A stretch of 64,000 nt of DNA from assembly GCA_010909165.1 (NCBI GenBank), contig VJWM01000134.1:186001-250000 (forward strand), in the 5' to 3' direction. The DNA is from Anthoceros angustus (lineage: Eukaryota > Streptophyta > Anthocerotopsida > Anthocerotales > Anthocerotaceae). Position numbers and translations under genes: made by a program. The notes beneath the pieces are model-generated. The model was not told the origin of the DNA. It saw nothing but the letters and a program-made list of their open reading frames with translations, and made no database searches. Below, in pieces: positions 34,395 through 46,108 of this stretch (within the stretch, counting starts at the first letter, position 1; each line of letters starts with the position of its first letter).

Positions 34395-34636
34395 CAAGTT
34401 CACCAATCCATGACAATCTTGAGATTCATTGCACACAAGTTCACTAATCCATGACAATCTTTAGATCCATTGCACACAGACTCACCAACCCGTGACAACC
34501 TTGAGATTCATTGCACACAAGTTCACCAATCCATGACAATCTTGAGATTCATTGCACACAAGTTCACCAATCCATGACAATCTTGAGATTCATTGCACAC
34601 AAGTTCACCAATCCATGACAATCTTGAGATTCACTG
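34395..34636. repeat. 41-bp minisatellite, copy 2
   Basis: Same six-unit structure. Here the fourth unit has the consensus GACAATCTTGAGATTC instead of the GATAATCTTGAGCTTC variant seen in copies 1, 3 and 4, which suggests conversion between neighbouring units. Confidence 0.9.
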
Positions 34637-35268
34637 TTTGCCCTGCACCCAGTTCAGCGTAAGGCTGGGTTGGGCAATGGGCAAAGATATCCAAACCTTT
34701 TCATTAAGAAATGTTGCAGCAATCGTTTTAATATGCCAAACACGCGGATTCCCCGGTGTCGAAACTAGGTAGCTGAGGTTGCTCCCACGTGAGCACCTGC
34801 TATTCATCGTCGTCCTACGCGTGAATTCTGGATTTCGGAGACGTTCCAAATCACAACTCAATCCTTCTCGTACACTATAACTCGGGGCGGACTTGCTCCA
34901 TCTTTTAGTGTTTCCGCTGGCACAAAGGGCAAGTCCGATCCTTCCAAGTCTGTTCTCCCACTATTCCGCGGATCAAAACGAAATGTGGCCGGCCAAACCA
35001 ATGGTAATAAGACCACAAACTCGAGTTTGCAACCCTGAAGCCATGGCTGTACTTTCACATCTCCAACGACCATCCGGAGTCCAACTTGAAAGCAAGGGAA
35101 AAAATTCTCCCAGGACGGACTCCTGCTCGTTCCTTCGGGGAATGGTAACTATGCCCTCGTTCTTCCATATATGGAAGAACGGTGTGGTGGATTAGGTCAC
35201 CTCACTGAGGTGTCCAGTGTTGTTTACGGAGCTCTCTGTTGAGATTGGCTTGGTGGCTTTTTCCAGAA

Positions 35269-35547
35269 TGGTTGCTGTAGAGTACAGCACCGTGGATGGT
35301 GAAGATGGCGTCTCCCTAGCAGTGCGAGTATACAAGCCGGATGCATCAGAGGGGCTAAGCAGCTGGTGCTGGTGCTGGTGCATCAGTACTCAGTTTTGGG
35401 GGCTGTCAAGGGCTGCTAAAGGGCATGGCCACCGAGCTTGCAAGGCGAGGCTACACGACCATCACCTTTGACATGAGGGGTGTCGGTCGGTCCACCGGCC
35501 GAGCTACCATCACTGGATTTGCAGAGGTGCGAGATGTTGTGGCTGTC
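35269..35547 (+). pseudogene. alpha/beta-hydrolase, unit 2, truncated
   Basis: Only the first part of exon 1 is present (MVAVEYSTVDGEDGVSLAV onward). The G-run near 35352 is one base shorter than in unit 1, shifting frame, and the copy ends in the VRDVVAV codons where it joins unit 3. Exon 2 is absent. Confidence 0.85.
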
Positions 35548-36938
35548 GAACTCTCGGGCAGCAGATGTATTGATTAAGCGGCATTACCAACTGCACAGTC
35601 ATGCTTGCAAAGCGTGCATAGCGGCTACAAACTGTCTGTCCTTGGTGATGTTAGTCGTTCAGTCCACGACTGGAAACACACTCGTCATCAGGAAACGTGT
35701 ATTAACTGTAAAACCGTTTTCCTAGTATTTCCGTAAAGCCATTTTAGCGGAGATGAAATGGATAAGCGCTGCGGCGTTGAACCAGCTCAATTTAGGTTTT
35801 CCCAAGACAACGTTGGTTTCGATTTTGCTGAAGCTCACGGTTGTGCGCTTTGACAAGCTGATCCGCATTCAGGCACTAGGCAAGAGAGTTTATAATCAGA
35901 ATGACATCGGTTTAGTTCTGGGTTTAGGTGTTTAGACATATTACCAAGGACAAGGGACAAATTGTATTACGTCACGCTCTAACGAGCCCAGGCACTGCAA
36001 GTGGGCACAGCAAACACACGTTGAGAGTGTGGCCTCGCGGGGCTGACCATGGCAGCAACAGCTCGCGAGGAGTGACGCAAGCGCAGCCAAGCTGGCGATG
36101 GGGAGAAAACGGAGGCGCGCGATTAGGGTTCCAGTTGTCGAGGTTGCTCAGGAGAGCACCCTGCACGCTGTCACAGTCTTACGTCTACGCGGCATGTCAA
36201 ACAAGGAATCGAAATTCCGTCGTGCCACTTTGGCCAAGCCAGTGATGAGACCAAGTCTTTTTTTTTTGGATAGGACCACGAGAACCGGATTCTGCCGATG
36301 TTGCTTGGGGTGCATGTCAGTTCAACTTGTCAATCCAGAGGGACTTCACGCACGGAGCCGGGGCGTCGTCCGCGATGTTATTGAAAGAGCACAGCCACAA
36401 ATATGAGCCACAAAGCATGAGCACAAGCACGGATTCATTAACCGTGACAGCGGATGGCAGCGAAGCATTTAGTCGGGGTGCGTGCGTTGTAGGTCTTAAG
36501 TCCTTCCAGGAACTCGCACTCTCTGGACTGACTCTCTACACTGCTCTGCAGATCCCGTGTTTCACCTCAAGCCTGTGTTTACAAGGTGCTTCCACGTTTA
36601 TTAGGTAGCCCTCGCAGAAGTAGCCAAACCTACCACGCTGAAGTTGGGGAGACAGGCCTGAAGGTACGGCCCACACATAGCTTATATATGTCACTCCATG
36701 TGATGCCGCTTGGTCTCTGCCTGCAGAACTCATTGTCAGCTGACGGGCTTAGGCTACCTTTCATCTGGCCTTGTGTTATGCTAGAAACTCGGACTCTCTG
36801 CACTGACTCTTTACACTGTTCTACACACCTCAAGCTTGTGCCCATATAAATACTCCAAGTCGTCATATACTTGCGTGGCCTCGCGGAGCGACCTCCTTGA
36901 CACATACGCACCCATTGTAGAGCTGTTCGTCCTTGCTA

Positions 36939-37180
36939 CAAGTTCACCAATCCATGACAATCTTGAGATTCATTGCACACAAGTTCACTAATCCATGACA
37001 ATCTTTAGATCCATTGCACACAGACTCACCAACCCGTGACAACCTTGAGATTCATTGCACACAAGTTCACCAATCCATGATAATCTTGAGCTTCATTGCA
37101 CACAAGTTCACCAATCCATGACAATCTTGAGATTCATTGCACACAAGTTCACCAATCCATGACAATCTTGAGATTCACTG
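36939..37180. repeat. 41-bp minisatellite, copy 3
   Basis: Same six-unit order and variants as copy 1. Confidence 0.9.
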
Positions 37181-37827
37181 TTTGCCCTGCACCCAGTTCA
37201 GCGTAAGGCTGGGGTTGGGTTGGGCAATGGGCAAAGATATCCAAACCTTTTCATTAAGAAATGTTGCAGCAATCGTTTTAACATGCCAAACACGCGGATT
37301 CCCCGGTGTCGAAACTAGGTAGCTGAGGTTGCTCCCACGTGAGCACCTGCTATTCATCGTCGTCCTACGCGTGAATTCTGGATTTCGGAGACGTTCCAAA
37401 TCACAACTCAATCCTTCTCGTACACTATAACTCTGGAAAGGGGCGGACTTGCTCCATCTTTTAGTGTTTCCGCTGGCACAAAGGGCAAGTCCGATCCTTC
37501 CAAGTCTGTTCTCCCACTATTCCGCGGATCAAAAACGAAATGTGGCCGGCCAAACCAATGGTAATAAGACCACAAACTCGAGTTTGCAACCCTGAAGCCA
37601 TGGCTGTACTTTCACATCTCCAACGACCATCCGGAGTCCAACTTGAAAGCAAGGGAAAAAAATTCTCCCAGGACGGACTCCTGCTCGTTCCTTCGGGGAA
37701 TGGTAACTATGCCCTCGTTCTTCCATATATGGAAGAACGGTGTGTGGATTAGGTCACCAATTTCACTGAGGTGTCCAGTGTTGTTTACGGAGCTCTCTGT
37801 TGAGATTGGCTTGGTGGCTTTTCCAGA

Positions 37828-38602
37828 ATGGTTGCTGTAGAGTACAGCACCGTGGATGGTGAAGATGGCGTCTCCCTAGCAGTGCGAGTATACAAGCCGG
37901 ATGCATCAGAGGGGCTAAGCAGCTGGTGCTGGTGCTGGTGCATCAGTACTCAGTTTTGGGGGCTGTCAAGGGCTGCTAAAGGGCATGGCCACCGAGCTTG
38001 CAAGGCGAGGCTACACGACCATCACCTTTGACATGAGGGGTGTCGGTCGGTCCACCGGCCGAGCTACCATCACTGGATTTGCAGAGGTGCGAGATGTTGT
38101 GGCTGTGTGCCGCTGGGCCGTGGAGCATGTTCCCGCACCTGAGGTTCTGCTTGTGGGATCTTCAGCTGGTGAGACCCAACTTCCCTGTTGTTAGAAGGGT
38201 CTTGGATCGGCATCTGCTCAGGTCATCAGATGTGAAAGAACCTGCTGCACAAAGCCTGGGATGACATACGTTTCTCCATTATCAGTTTCTGGCTTCCTGG
38301 TGTCTAAAACTGCCGTTGTTGTTTCAGGTGCTCCTATAGCAGGTTCGGCTGTGGATGAAGTGCCTGAAGTGCAAGGGTACGTAGCTCTTGGATACCCCAT
38401 TCGGCTTGGCTGCTTCCATTCTCTTTGGGAGGCACCACAAGTATGTTCTGCAGTCTACGAAGCCAAAGCTCTTTGTCATGGGCACTAGTGATGGCTTCAC
38501 CACTGTGAAGCAACTGCAATCTAAGTTGAAAACAGCTGCTGGAAGGGTAGAGACGCAGCTGGTTCCAGGAGTTGGCCATTTCGAGATGGAGGGACCCCAG
38601 TA
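37828..38602 (+). pseudogene. alpha/beta-hydrolase, unit 3, frameshifted and 3' truncated
   Basis: Exon 1 at 37828-38168 and exon 2 from 38328. Two G-runs in exon 1 are one base short, an extra C occurs at about 38396 (GATACCCCATT), and the copy ends at CCCAGTATGA where unit 4 begins, losing the last about 17 codons. The single-base homopolymer differences may be sequence errors; the truncation is not. Confidence 0.8.
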
Positions 38603-39130
38603 TGAGCCACAAAGCATGAGCACAAGCACGGATTCATTAACCGTGACAGCGGATGGCAGCGAAGCATTTAAGTGCGTGCGTTGTAGGTCTTAAGTCCTTC
38701 CAGGAACTCGCACTCTCTGGACTGACTCTCTACACTGCTCTGCAGATCCCGTGTTTCACCTCAAGCCTGTGTTTACAAGGTGCTTCCACGTTTATTAGGT
38801 AGCCCTCGCAGAAGTAGCCAAACCTACCACGCTGAAGTTGGGGAGACAGGCCTGAAGGTACGGCCCACACATAGCTTATATATGTCACTCCATGTGATGC
38901 CGCTTGGTCTCTGCCTGCAGAACTCATTGTCAGCTGACGGGCTTAGGCTACCTTTCATCTGGCCTTGTGTTATGCTAGAAACTCGGACTCTCTGCACTGA
39001 CTCTTTACACTGTTCTACACACCTCAAGCTTGTGCCCATATAAATACTCCAAGTCGTCATATACTACTTGGCCTCATGAGCGACCTCCTTGACACATACG
39101 CACCCATTGTAGAGCTGTTCGTCCTTGCTA

Positions 39131-39372
39131 CAAGTTCACCAATCCATGACAATCTTGAGATTCATTGCACACAAGTTCACTAATCCATGACAATCTTTAG
39201 ATCCATTGCACACAGACTCACCAACCCGTGACAACCTTGAGATTCATTGCACACAAGTTCACCAATCCATGATAATCTTGAGCTTCATTGCACACAAGTT
39301 CACCAATCCATGACAATCTTGAGATTCATTGCACACAAGTTCACCAATCCATGACAATCTTGAGATTCACTG
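39131..39372. repeat. 41-bp minisatellite, copy 4
   Basis: Same six-unit order and variants as copy 1. Confidence 0.9.
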
Positions 39373-40017
39373 TTTGCCCTGCACCCAGTTCAGCGTAAGG
39401 CTGGGGTTGGGTTGGGCAATGGGCAAAGATATCCAAACCTTTTCATTAAGAAATGTTGCAGCAATCGTTTTAACATGCCAAACACGCGGATTCCCCGGTG
39501 TCGAAACTAGGTAGCTGAGGTTGCTCCCACGTGAGCACCTGCTATTCATCGTCGTCCTACGCGTGAATTCTGGATTTCGGAGACGTTCCAAATCACAACT
39601 CAATCCTTCTCGTACACTATAACTCTGGAAAGGGGCGGACTTGCTCCATCTTTTAGTGTTTCCGCTGGCACAAAGGGCAAGTCCGATCCTTCCAAGTCTG
39701 TTCTCCCACTATTCCGCGGATCAAAACGAAATGTGGCCGGCCAAACCAATGGTAATAAGACCACAAACTCGAGTTTGCAACCCTGAAGCCATGGCTGTAC
39801 TTTCACATCTCCAACGACCATCCGGAGTCCAACTTGAAAGCAAGGGAAAAAATTCTCCCAGGACGGACTCCTGCTCGTTCCTTCGGGGAATGGTAACTAT
39901 GCCCTCGTTCTTCCATATATGGAAGAACGGTGTGTGGATTAGGTCACCAATTTCACTGAGGTGTCCAGTGTTGTTTACGGAGCTCTCTGTTGAGATTGGC
40001 TTGGTGGCTTTTCCAGA

Positions 40018-40837
40018 ATGGTTGCTGTAGAGTACAGCACCGTGGATGGTGAAGATGGCGTCTCCCTAGCAGTGCGAGTATACAAGCCGGATGCATCAGA
40101 GGGGCTAAGCAGCTGGTGCTGGTGCTGGTGCATCAGTACTCAGTTTTGGGGGCTGTCAAGGGCTGCTAAAGGGCATGGCCACCGAGCTTGCAAGGCGAGG
40201 CTACACGACCATCACCTTTGACATGAGGGGTGTCGGTCGGTCCACCGGCCGAGCTACCATCACTGGATTTGCAGAGGTGCGAGATGTTGTGGCTGTGTGC
40301 CGCTGGGCCGTGGAGCATGTTCCCGCACCTGAGGTTCTGCTTGTGGGATCTTCAGCTGGTGAGACCCAACTTCCCTGTTGTTAGAAGGGTCTTGGATCGG
40401 CATCTGCTCAGGTCATCAGATGTGAAAGAACCTGCTGCACAAAGCCTGGGATGACATACGTTTCTCCATTATCAGTTTCTGGCTTCCTGGTGTCTAAAAC
40501 TGCCGTTGTTGTTTCAGGTGCTCCTATAGCAGGTTCGGCTGTGGATGAAGTGCCTGAAGTGCAAGGGTACGTAGCTCTTGGATACCCATTCGGCTTGGCT
40601 GCTTCCATTCTCTTTGGGAGGCACCACAAGTATGTTCTGCAGTCTACGAAGCCAAAGCTCTTTGTCATGGGCACTAGTGATGGCTTCACCACTGTGAAGC
40701 AACTGCAATCTAAGTTGAAAACAGCTGCTGGAAGGGTAGAGACGCAGCTGGTTCCAGGAGTTGGCCATTTCGAGATGGAGGGACCCCAGTATGACGAGCA
40801 AATGGCTTTGTATGTTGCACAGTTTGCGGGAGTTTAA
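40018..40837 (+). pseudogene. alpha/beta-hydrolase, unit 4, nearly full length but frameshifted
   Basis: Exons 40018-40358 and 40518-40837. The intron and active-site codons are intact, but exon 1 has the same two short G-runs as unit 3, and near the stop GCGGAGAGTTT is reduced to GCGGGAGTTT. With those three small indels corrected this would be the most complete copy without the insertion, so it may be the real gene if the indels are technical. Confidence 0.6.
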
Positions 40838-41666
40838 AAGAACAGTGAGCTCATTGTAGTGACTCCAGGTTTACTGACGAAGCAAATGCTAGCTAGCACA
40901 GCCCATAGCATCGAACACCTCAGACTCTTAATTCGAAGACACGTTTCAGGAGTAGGAAAACAAGTACACAAAAGCAATCCGGTCAAGGCCATCCTAAAGA
41001 AAAGGAATCTCTCTGATAGGATTCAACAAGGTTGGCGATTGCAAGGGCGGGCAAGGGGGATTTGGTAGGATGGGTAAGGTAAGGGGACATTTTTCTTTAC
41101 TATGAGAAAGGAAGACGTAAAGGGGAAGGAGGAGAGGGAGGAAGCAAGGTCAAGAGGACGCTTCTGTTGAGGAGCAGAAAGGGATTGACAAAGCAAGGCC
41201 AAGGGAGATAGTAAGCAAAACAACTCGACATGCGCTCGTCATTAAGAAATGTGTTCTTAACCTAGTGACAATCGGAGCCTCGACACACAGAGTTGTGTGT
41301 CATTTACTGGTGGACAAACAGAGTGGCATACGCTGACAGCGAACATCTCGCAAGTGACAGTTCTAGCTGCAGACGGAAATATGCAGGTAGCCTGAAAGGA
41401 AATCCAGGAGTTTGCCCAGTGGTGTTGTGAATCATTGTCTGGCGCTGTGAACTCGCAAGGATGCAGTCCGACTTTACAAGGCAAGCATGGAACCAAAGTA
41501 AGCTTCCGTCTCCGGAGGAACGGCAATGATCCCCAAGGGCTGCAGTAGAAACAGCAATGCCTCCTGGAGCGGCAGAAACCATGTCTGTTTCCTTCGGTTC
41601 CTGATCCAATCCTCTTCATATATGCATAGTACTGTACCATCCTTTTCCTGTATGCATATTGTATCA
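40838..41666. repeat. hydrolase 3' spacer, copy in unit 4 (second copy 42485-43300)
   Basis: The two copies match almost base for base, with single-base differences such as GGAACCAAAG versus GGAACTAAAG near 41492 and 43125. No gene is supported. Confidence 0.75.
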
Positions 41667-41765
41667 GGAGCAGGAGCGGGAGCGGGAGCAGGAGCGGGAG
41701 CAGGAGCGGAGCAGGAGCGGGAGCAGGAGCGGGAGCAGGAGCGGGAGCAGGAGCGGGAGCAGGAG
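41667..41765. repeat. 12-bp GGGAGCAGGAGC minisatellite, copy 1
   Basis: About eight units of GGAGCAGGAGCG, with one unit missing a G. It sits exactly at the junction between unit 4 and the truncated hydrolase of unit 5. All frames through it are open, giving false Gly-Ala, Glu-Arg-Glu-Gln or Arg-Ser-Cys-Ser repeats. Confidence 0.95.
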
Positions 41766-42484
41766 CTGGTGCATCAGTACTCAGTTTTGGGGCTGTCAAG
41801 GGCTGCTAAAGGGCATGGCCACCGAGCTTGCAAGGCGAGGCTACACGACCATCACCTTTGACATGAGGGGTGTCGGTCGGTCCACCGGCCGAGCTACCAT
41901 CACTGGATTTGCAGAGGTGCGAGATGTTGTGGCTGTGTGCCGCTGGGCCGTGGAGCATGTTCCCGCACCTGAGGTTCTGCTTGTGGGATCTTCAGCTGGT
42001 GAGACCCAACTTCCCTGTTGTTAGAAGGGTCTTGGATCGGCATCTGCTCAGGTCATCAGATGTGAAAGAACCTGCTGCACAAAGCCTGGGATGACATACG
42101 TTTCTCCATTATCAGTTTCTGGCTTCCTGGTGTCTAAAACTGCCGTTGTTGTTTCAGGTGCTCCTAGCAGGTTCGGCTGTGGATGAAGTGCCTGAAGTGC
42201 AAGGGTACGTAGCTCTTGGATACCCATTCGGCTTGGCTGCCATTCTCTTTGGGAGGCACCACAAGTATGTTCTGCAGTCTACGAAGCCAAAGCTCTTTGT
42301 CATGGGCACTAGTGATGGCTTCACCACTGTGAAGCAACTGCAATCTAAGTTGAAAACAGCTGCTGGAAGGGTAGAGACGCAGCTGGTTCCAGGAGTTGGC
42401 CATTTCGAGATGGAGGGACCCCAGTATGACGAGCAAATGGCTTTGTATGTTGCACAGTTTGCGGAGAGTTTAAAAGAACAGTGA
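41766..42484 (+). pseudogene. alpha/beta-hydrolase, unit 5, 5' replaced by minisatellite
   Basis: The 12-bp GGGAGCAGGAGC repeat runs straight into the codons for VHQYS at the GCTGGTGC-like junction, so the first about 35 codons are lost. Exon 1 remainder is 41766-41998 and exon 2 42158-42484, ending with the native-looking ESLKEQ and TGA. A 2-bp deletion at the start of exon 2 (CTCCTAGCAGG versus CTCCTATAGCAGG) shifts frame if the normal splice is used. Confidence 0.8.
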
Positions 42485-43300
42485 GCTCATTGTAGTGACT
42501 CCAGGTTTACTGACGAAGCAAATGCTAGCTAGCACAGCCCATAGCATCGAACACCTCAGACTCTTAATTCGAAGACACGTTTCAGGAGTAGGAAAACAAG
42601 TACACAAAAGCAATCCGGTCAAGGCCATCCTAAAGAAAAGGAATCTCTCTGATAGGATTCAACAAGGTTGGCGATTGCAAGGGCGGGCAAGGGGGATTTG
42701 GTAGGATGGGTAAGGTAAGGGACATTTTTCTTTACTATGAGAAAGGAAGACGTAAAGGGAAGGAGGAGAGGGAGGAAGCAAGGTCAAGAGGACGCTTCTG
42801 TTGAGGAGCAGAAAGGGATTGACAAAGCAAGGCCAAGGGAGATAGTAAGCAAAACAACTCGACATGCGCTCGTCATTAAGAAATGTGTTCTTAACCTAGT
42901 GACAATCGGAGCCTCGACACACAGAGTTGTGTGTCATTTACTGGTGGACAAACAGAGTGGCATACGCTGACAGCGAACATCTCGCAAGTGACAGTTCTAG
43001 CTGCAGACGGAAATATGCAGGTAGCCTGAAAGGAAATCCAGGAGTTTGCCCAGTGGTGTTGTGAATCATTGTCTGGCGCTGTGAACTCGCAAGGATGCAG
43101 TCCGACTTTACAAGGCAAGCATGGAACTAAAGTAAGCTTCCGTCTCCGGAGGAACGGCAATGATCCCCAAGGGCTGCAGTAGAAACAGCAATGCCTCCTG
43201 GAGCGGCAGAAACCATGTCTGTTTCCTTCGGTTCCTGATCCAATCCTCTTCATATATGCATAGTACTGTACCATCCTTTTCCTGTATGCATATTGTATCA

Positions 43301-43455
43301 GGAGCAGGAGCGGGAGCGGGAGCAGGAGCGGGAGCAGGAGCGGGAGCAGGAGCGGGAGCAGGAGCGGGAGCAGGAGCGGGAGCAGGAGCGGGAGCAGGAG
43401 CGGGAGCAGGAGCGGGAGCAGGAGCGGGAGCGGGAGCAGGAGCGGGAGCTGGAGC
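43301..43455. repeat. 12-bp GGGAGCAGGAGC minisatellite, copy 2
   Basis: About twelve to thirteen units, longer than copy 1, ending 20 bp from the stop codon of the minus-strand P450 remnant. This is probably the ancestral position. Confidence 0.95.
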
Positions 43456-43476
43456 AGTTCCCTAGTTTGCTGACTG

Positions 43477-44475
43477 TCACACGCGTTCCACTTGCAGCAG
43501 AACCGCATTAGACGTGGTCATGACGATGTTGGTGGGAGCATGCTTGTAGTTGGGAGACAGCGTCCAGTTGAAGTGGTGAAGCAAAGCGGCGAGCACGCTC
43601 TTGGCCTCCATGAGAGCAAAAGCCTGACCGACGCAGATCCTGGGCCCGTCCCCGAAAGGGTGGAAGGCGTTGGTTTTCGTTCTTTGCGCTGCCTCGATAC
43701 CGTTCTGAAACCGGTCTGGATTGAAGTGCAAAGGATTGTCACCCCAGAACTCGGGGTCGATGTGCATGAGCACATGGTAGAAATGCACGATGGTGCCAGG
43801 ATGCACTTCCAGATTTCCGATTCTGTGCTTGGTTTTGGCCTCCCGGATTAGGTCAGTCACTGGCGGGTACAGTCGGAGCGACTCGTTCAGGATGTTCCCC
43901 ATCTGCGCAGCATGGAACAGAATCAGGCTATTGCGCAATGCAATGCAGGCCAGCCATGGATGCAGGAAAGCGAGGATGCGGGTGCTCACGGTTGTGAGTT
44001 TGGCTAGGTCGGCAGGGTTGAGGATCCCGGTGCCGCCTGAGACTCGCCGCACTTCCTCCCGGGCCGTGCGCTGCCACTCGGGGTGGCGGGCCAGCAGCAT
44101 GAGCGTCCAGTTGATGAGCTGGGCAGTGCTGCCGAATCCTGCCACGAACATGGTTCTGCACTCCTGAACGATCTGGTCCCGGCTCATGGTCTTGCTCCCT
44201 CGTAGATGCGCGTCCACCATGATCCCCAGCAGATCGTGCCCAGAGTTGTTGGTGCCGCTGCTGGCACCAGCTTCATACTGCGCTTGGACTGCCTCGATCC
44301 GCCTTGCCACCTGCAACTCCAGCAAGTTGCCAAGCAGAGGTACGAACTGGGGTCCTCCAACTCCCTGCTTCTGGTAAAACACGCGCCTCCTCCATGGCTC
44401 CCACACTGCTTTGTACAGCAGAAAACCAGTTGCCACGAACTCCGGAATTTGCAACACCTCCTGGACTCCTGCCAT
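43477..44475 (-). pseudogene. cytochrome P450 (CYP72-clan-like), copy A with internal deletion
   Basis: The frame is open for 332 codons but is not a normal P450 of about 500 residues. It starts with a membrane-anchor region (ATGFLLYKAVWEPWRRR) and FVPLLGNLLELQ, then jumps directly to VARRIEAVQAQYEAG, skipping about 200 residues that are present in copy B. Downstream are the I-helix AGFGSTAQLINW, the ESLR of ExxR, the PERF-like FNPDRF and the heme loop FHPFGDGPRICVGQA with its Cys. An 87-bp GT-AG intron (43989-43903) is read through in frame. The loss removes helices B-F, so the protein could not form a substrate pocket. The deletion join lies in shared GGCAAGG sequence. Confidence 0.88.
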
Positions 44476-46108
44476 GAATCAATCCAAGTACTCAGTGGAG
44501 AGGCCCAGTAGCTGCGACGCAGCACCCGGCTGCAACTGCAACTGCAACTGGTGTGCGCATTTAACAAGCCCAGAGCGACGGGGTCAGCGCCGGCACAGGT
44601 CCCCTGGATTTTATTAAAACATAATTCCACGCGCCGACCGCCGACTCGTGCCTTCCAACCAAGCAAGCCGGAAAATCAGGTGGCCGGCTGTTGACACGGT
44701 CGCGCACCATCGCAGCGTCGGCATGGTCATCTTCCCCTCCGCTTCGCCACGTACGGTTCCTTTGTCATAAAAGGAAACCTACATTTGTTGCACAACCGAA
44801 ACCGAAACAGAAACTTGCCCAAGTTCCCCGTCCATGCTCGTCAAAACCCTCGTCACGCGGCAGGTTGTAGAAGAAGAAAAGAATTTTATTTAAGTCCACT
44901 AAGGGCGGATTTCCGTCATGGCACTCAAATATGATAACTAATAGATTACGGTAAAATAGTCTAGATAAATATAAAGGTAAAATTCAAATAAGATAAATAA
45001 TCTTCAATCAATCAACAGTGTCAATGAAATTGCGTGAACGAGGGCCAAACACCACCAATTCATCCCCACGAAAGAAAGCCACTTGACCTGCAGCACGAGC
45101 TGCTCTGAAAGCGGGTAACTTCTCCTTCTTAGTCTTCCATTGCAATGGTGTAAGATCCTCATTGATATATAACTGAGTTGTCCGTAACATAGACCTAGCC
45201 TTCATAACCTGGAGGCGATCATCCATAGAGTGAAAAGTCATAATCAATATGCGCTCCCTACCAGGATCCTTTCCAAGCCAGAAGGCTCGAGGAACGACCA
45301 CATCGACCTCTAGCCTATAACGTAGACATATGACATTGACGAGAATCGAACTCACGTACAGCGGGAATCAAACAAGGCCACTCAACAACAACAACCACAA
45401 CAACAACGTACTTAAGGATTGGAATCAAATAAGATCACTCAACATCGACGACAACAACAACAACTTCATTTATGTCCCCTAAGGATTGGAAGGACCATCA
45501 TGGGTCAGAGATAGTACTGCATAAGTAAGGGAAAAAATGGAGTACACATACGTGCATCTCAAATAGAAAGATAATAGCTATTTGAGATGAGAAAGAAGAG
45601 GAACTCCATGTTACAACGGCATGTCAATTAACTGCAACGTGTTTAGGTCAAAAGCAACTTGCAAACTTACGAATAAATGGACCTATAAGGTTTTGACGCT
45701 GATGCCCTAAAGTCATGCGGCAACTTAGAGCATACCTAGATCATAGTGCTTTGGAAATATGGAAGATCGAGCCGATACGAGCATCGGAAGGAAGCTTTGA
45801 CGGTCATGGCATGACCTTGTTGACGAGCCCATAATAATTAAACACTCGGGGGAAACCACTTTTTCTTAACACCTTGGCCTCCATCTTTGGAAAAAAGTGG
45901 CATTTTTCACAAAAAATGTCTTTGAGCCCCCAATAGGACCCTAAAATTGATATTTTTCCAAAAAGTCTTCCAGCCCTTTTTATTGATGGGAAATGGATTT
46001 CACCTCCCTTTGTTTTAGGCAAATGGCTTGGGTATTAACCATATATCCCTAGGTGTATTAGGGATATTGTTAAAGATTTTGGGTCAAATGAAACAAATTT
46101 TTATGACA
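44476..46108 (-). repeat. P450 upstream region, copy 1 (second copy 47418-49036)
   Basis: The 5' flank of the P450 gene, duplicated with it. Contains (AAC)n-like stretches near 45389 and 45450 and a minus-strand fragment at 45008-45355 (TTQLYINEDLTPLQWKTKKE, VFGPRSRNFIDTVD) resembling the C-terminus of a LINE ORF1-type protein. No intact gene. Confidence 0.75.

Larger units (their letters stand above)
30092..43455 (+). repeat. array of five unequal head-to-tail units containing an alpha/beta-hydrolase gene
   Basis: Units by landmark matching: U1 30092-33344, U2 33345-35547, U3 35548-38602, U4 38603-41765, U5 41766-43455. All keep the same internal order (3' flank of the RNase H gene, conserved spacer, 41-bp minisatellite, spacer, hydrolase exon 1, intron, exon 2, spacer, 12-bp minisatellite), but each unit starts and stops at a different place. 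Copies are nearly identical apart from small indels, so the duplications look recent. Joins show short shared sequence: AGAGTTTA at 33345, TATGA at about 38601, GCTGGTGC at 41766, and 3 bp or fewer at 35547. Confidence 0.85.

Noticed and set aside
43293-43511. Open frames encoding Glu-Arg-Glu-Gln, Gly-Ala or Arg-Ser-Cys-Ser repeats
   Set aside because: All frames are open because the 12-bp minisatellite lacks stops. There is no start context or conserved flank.
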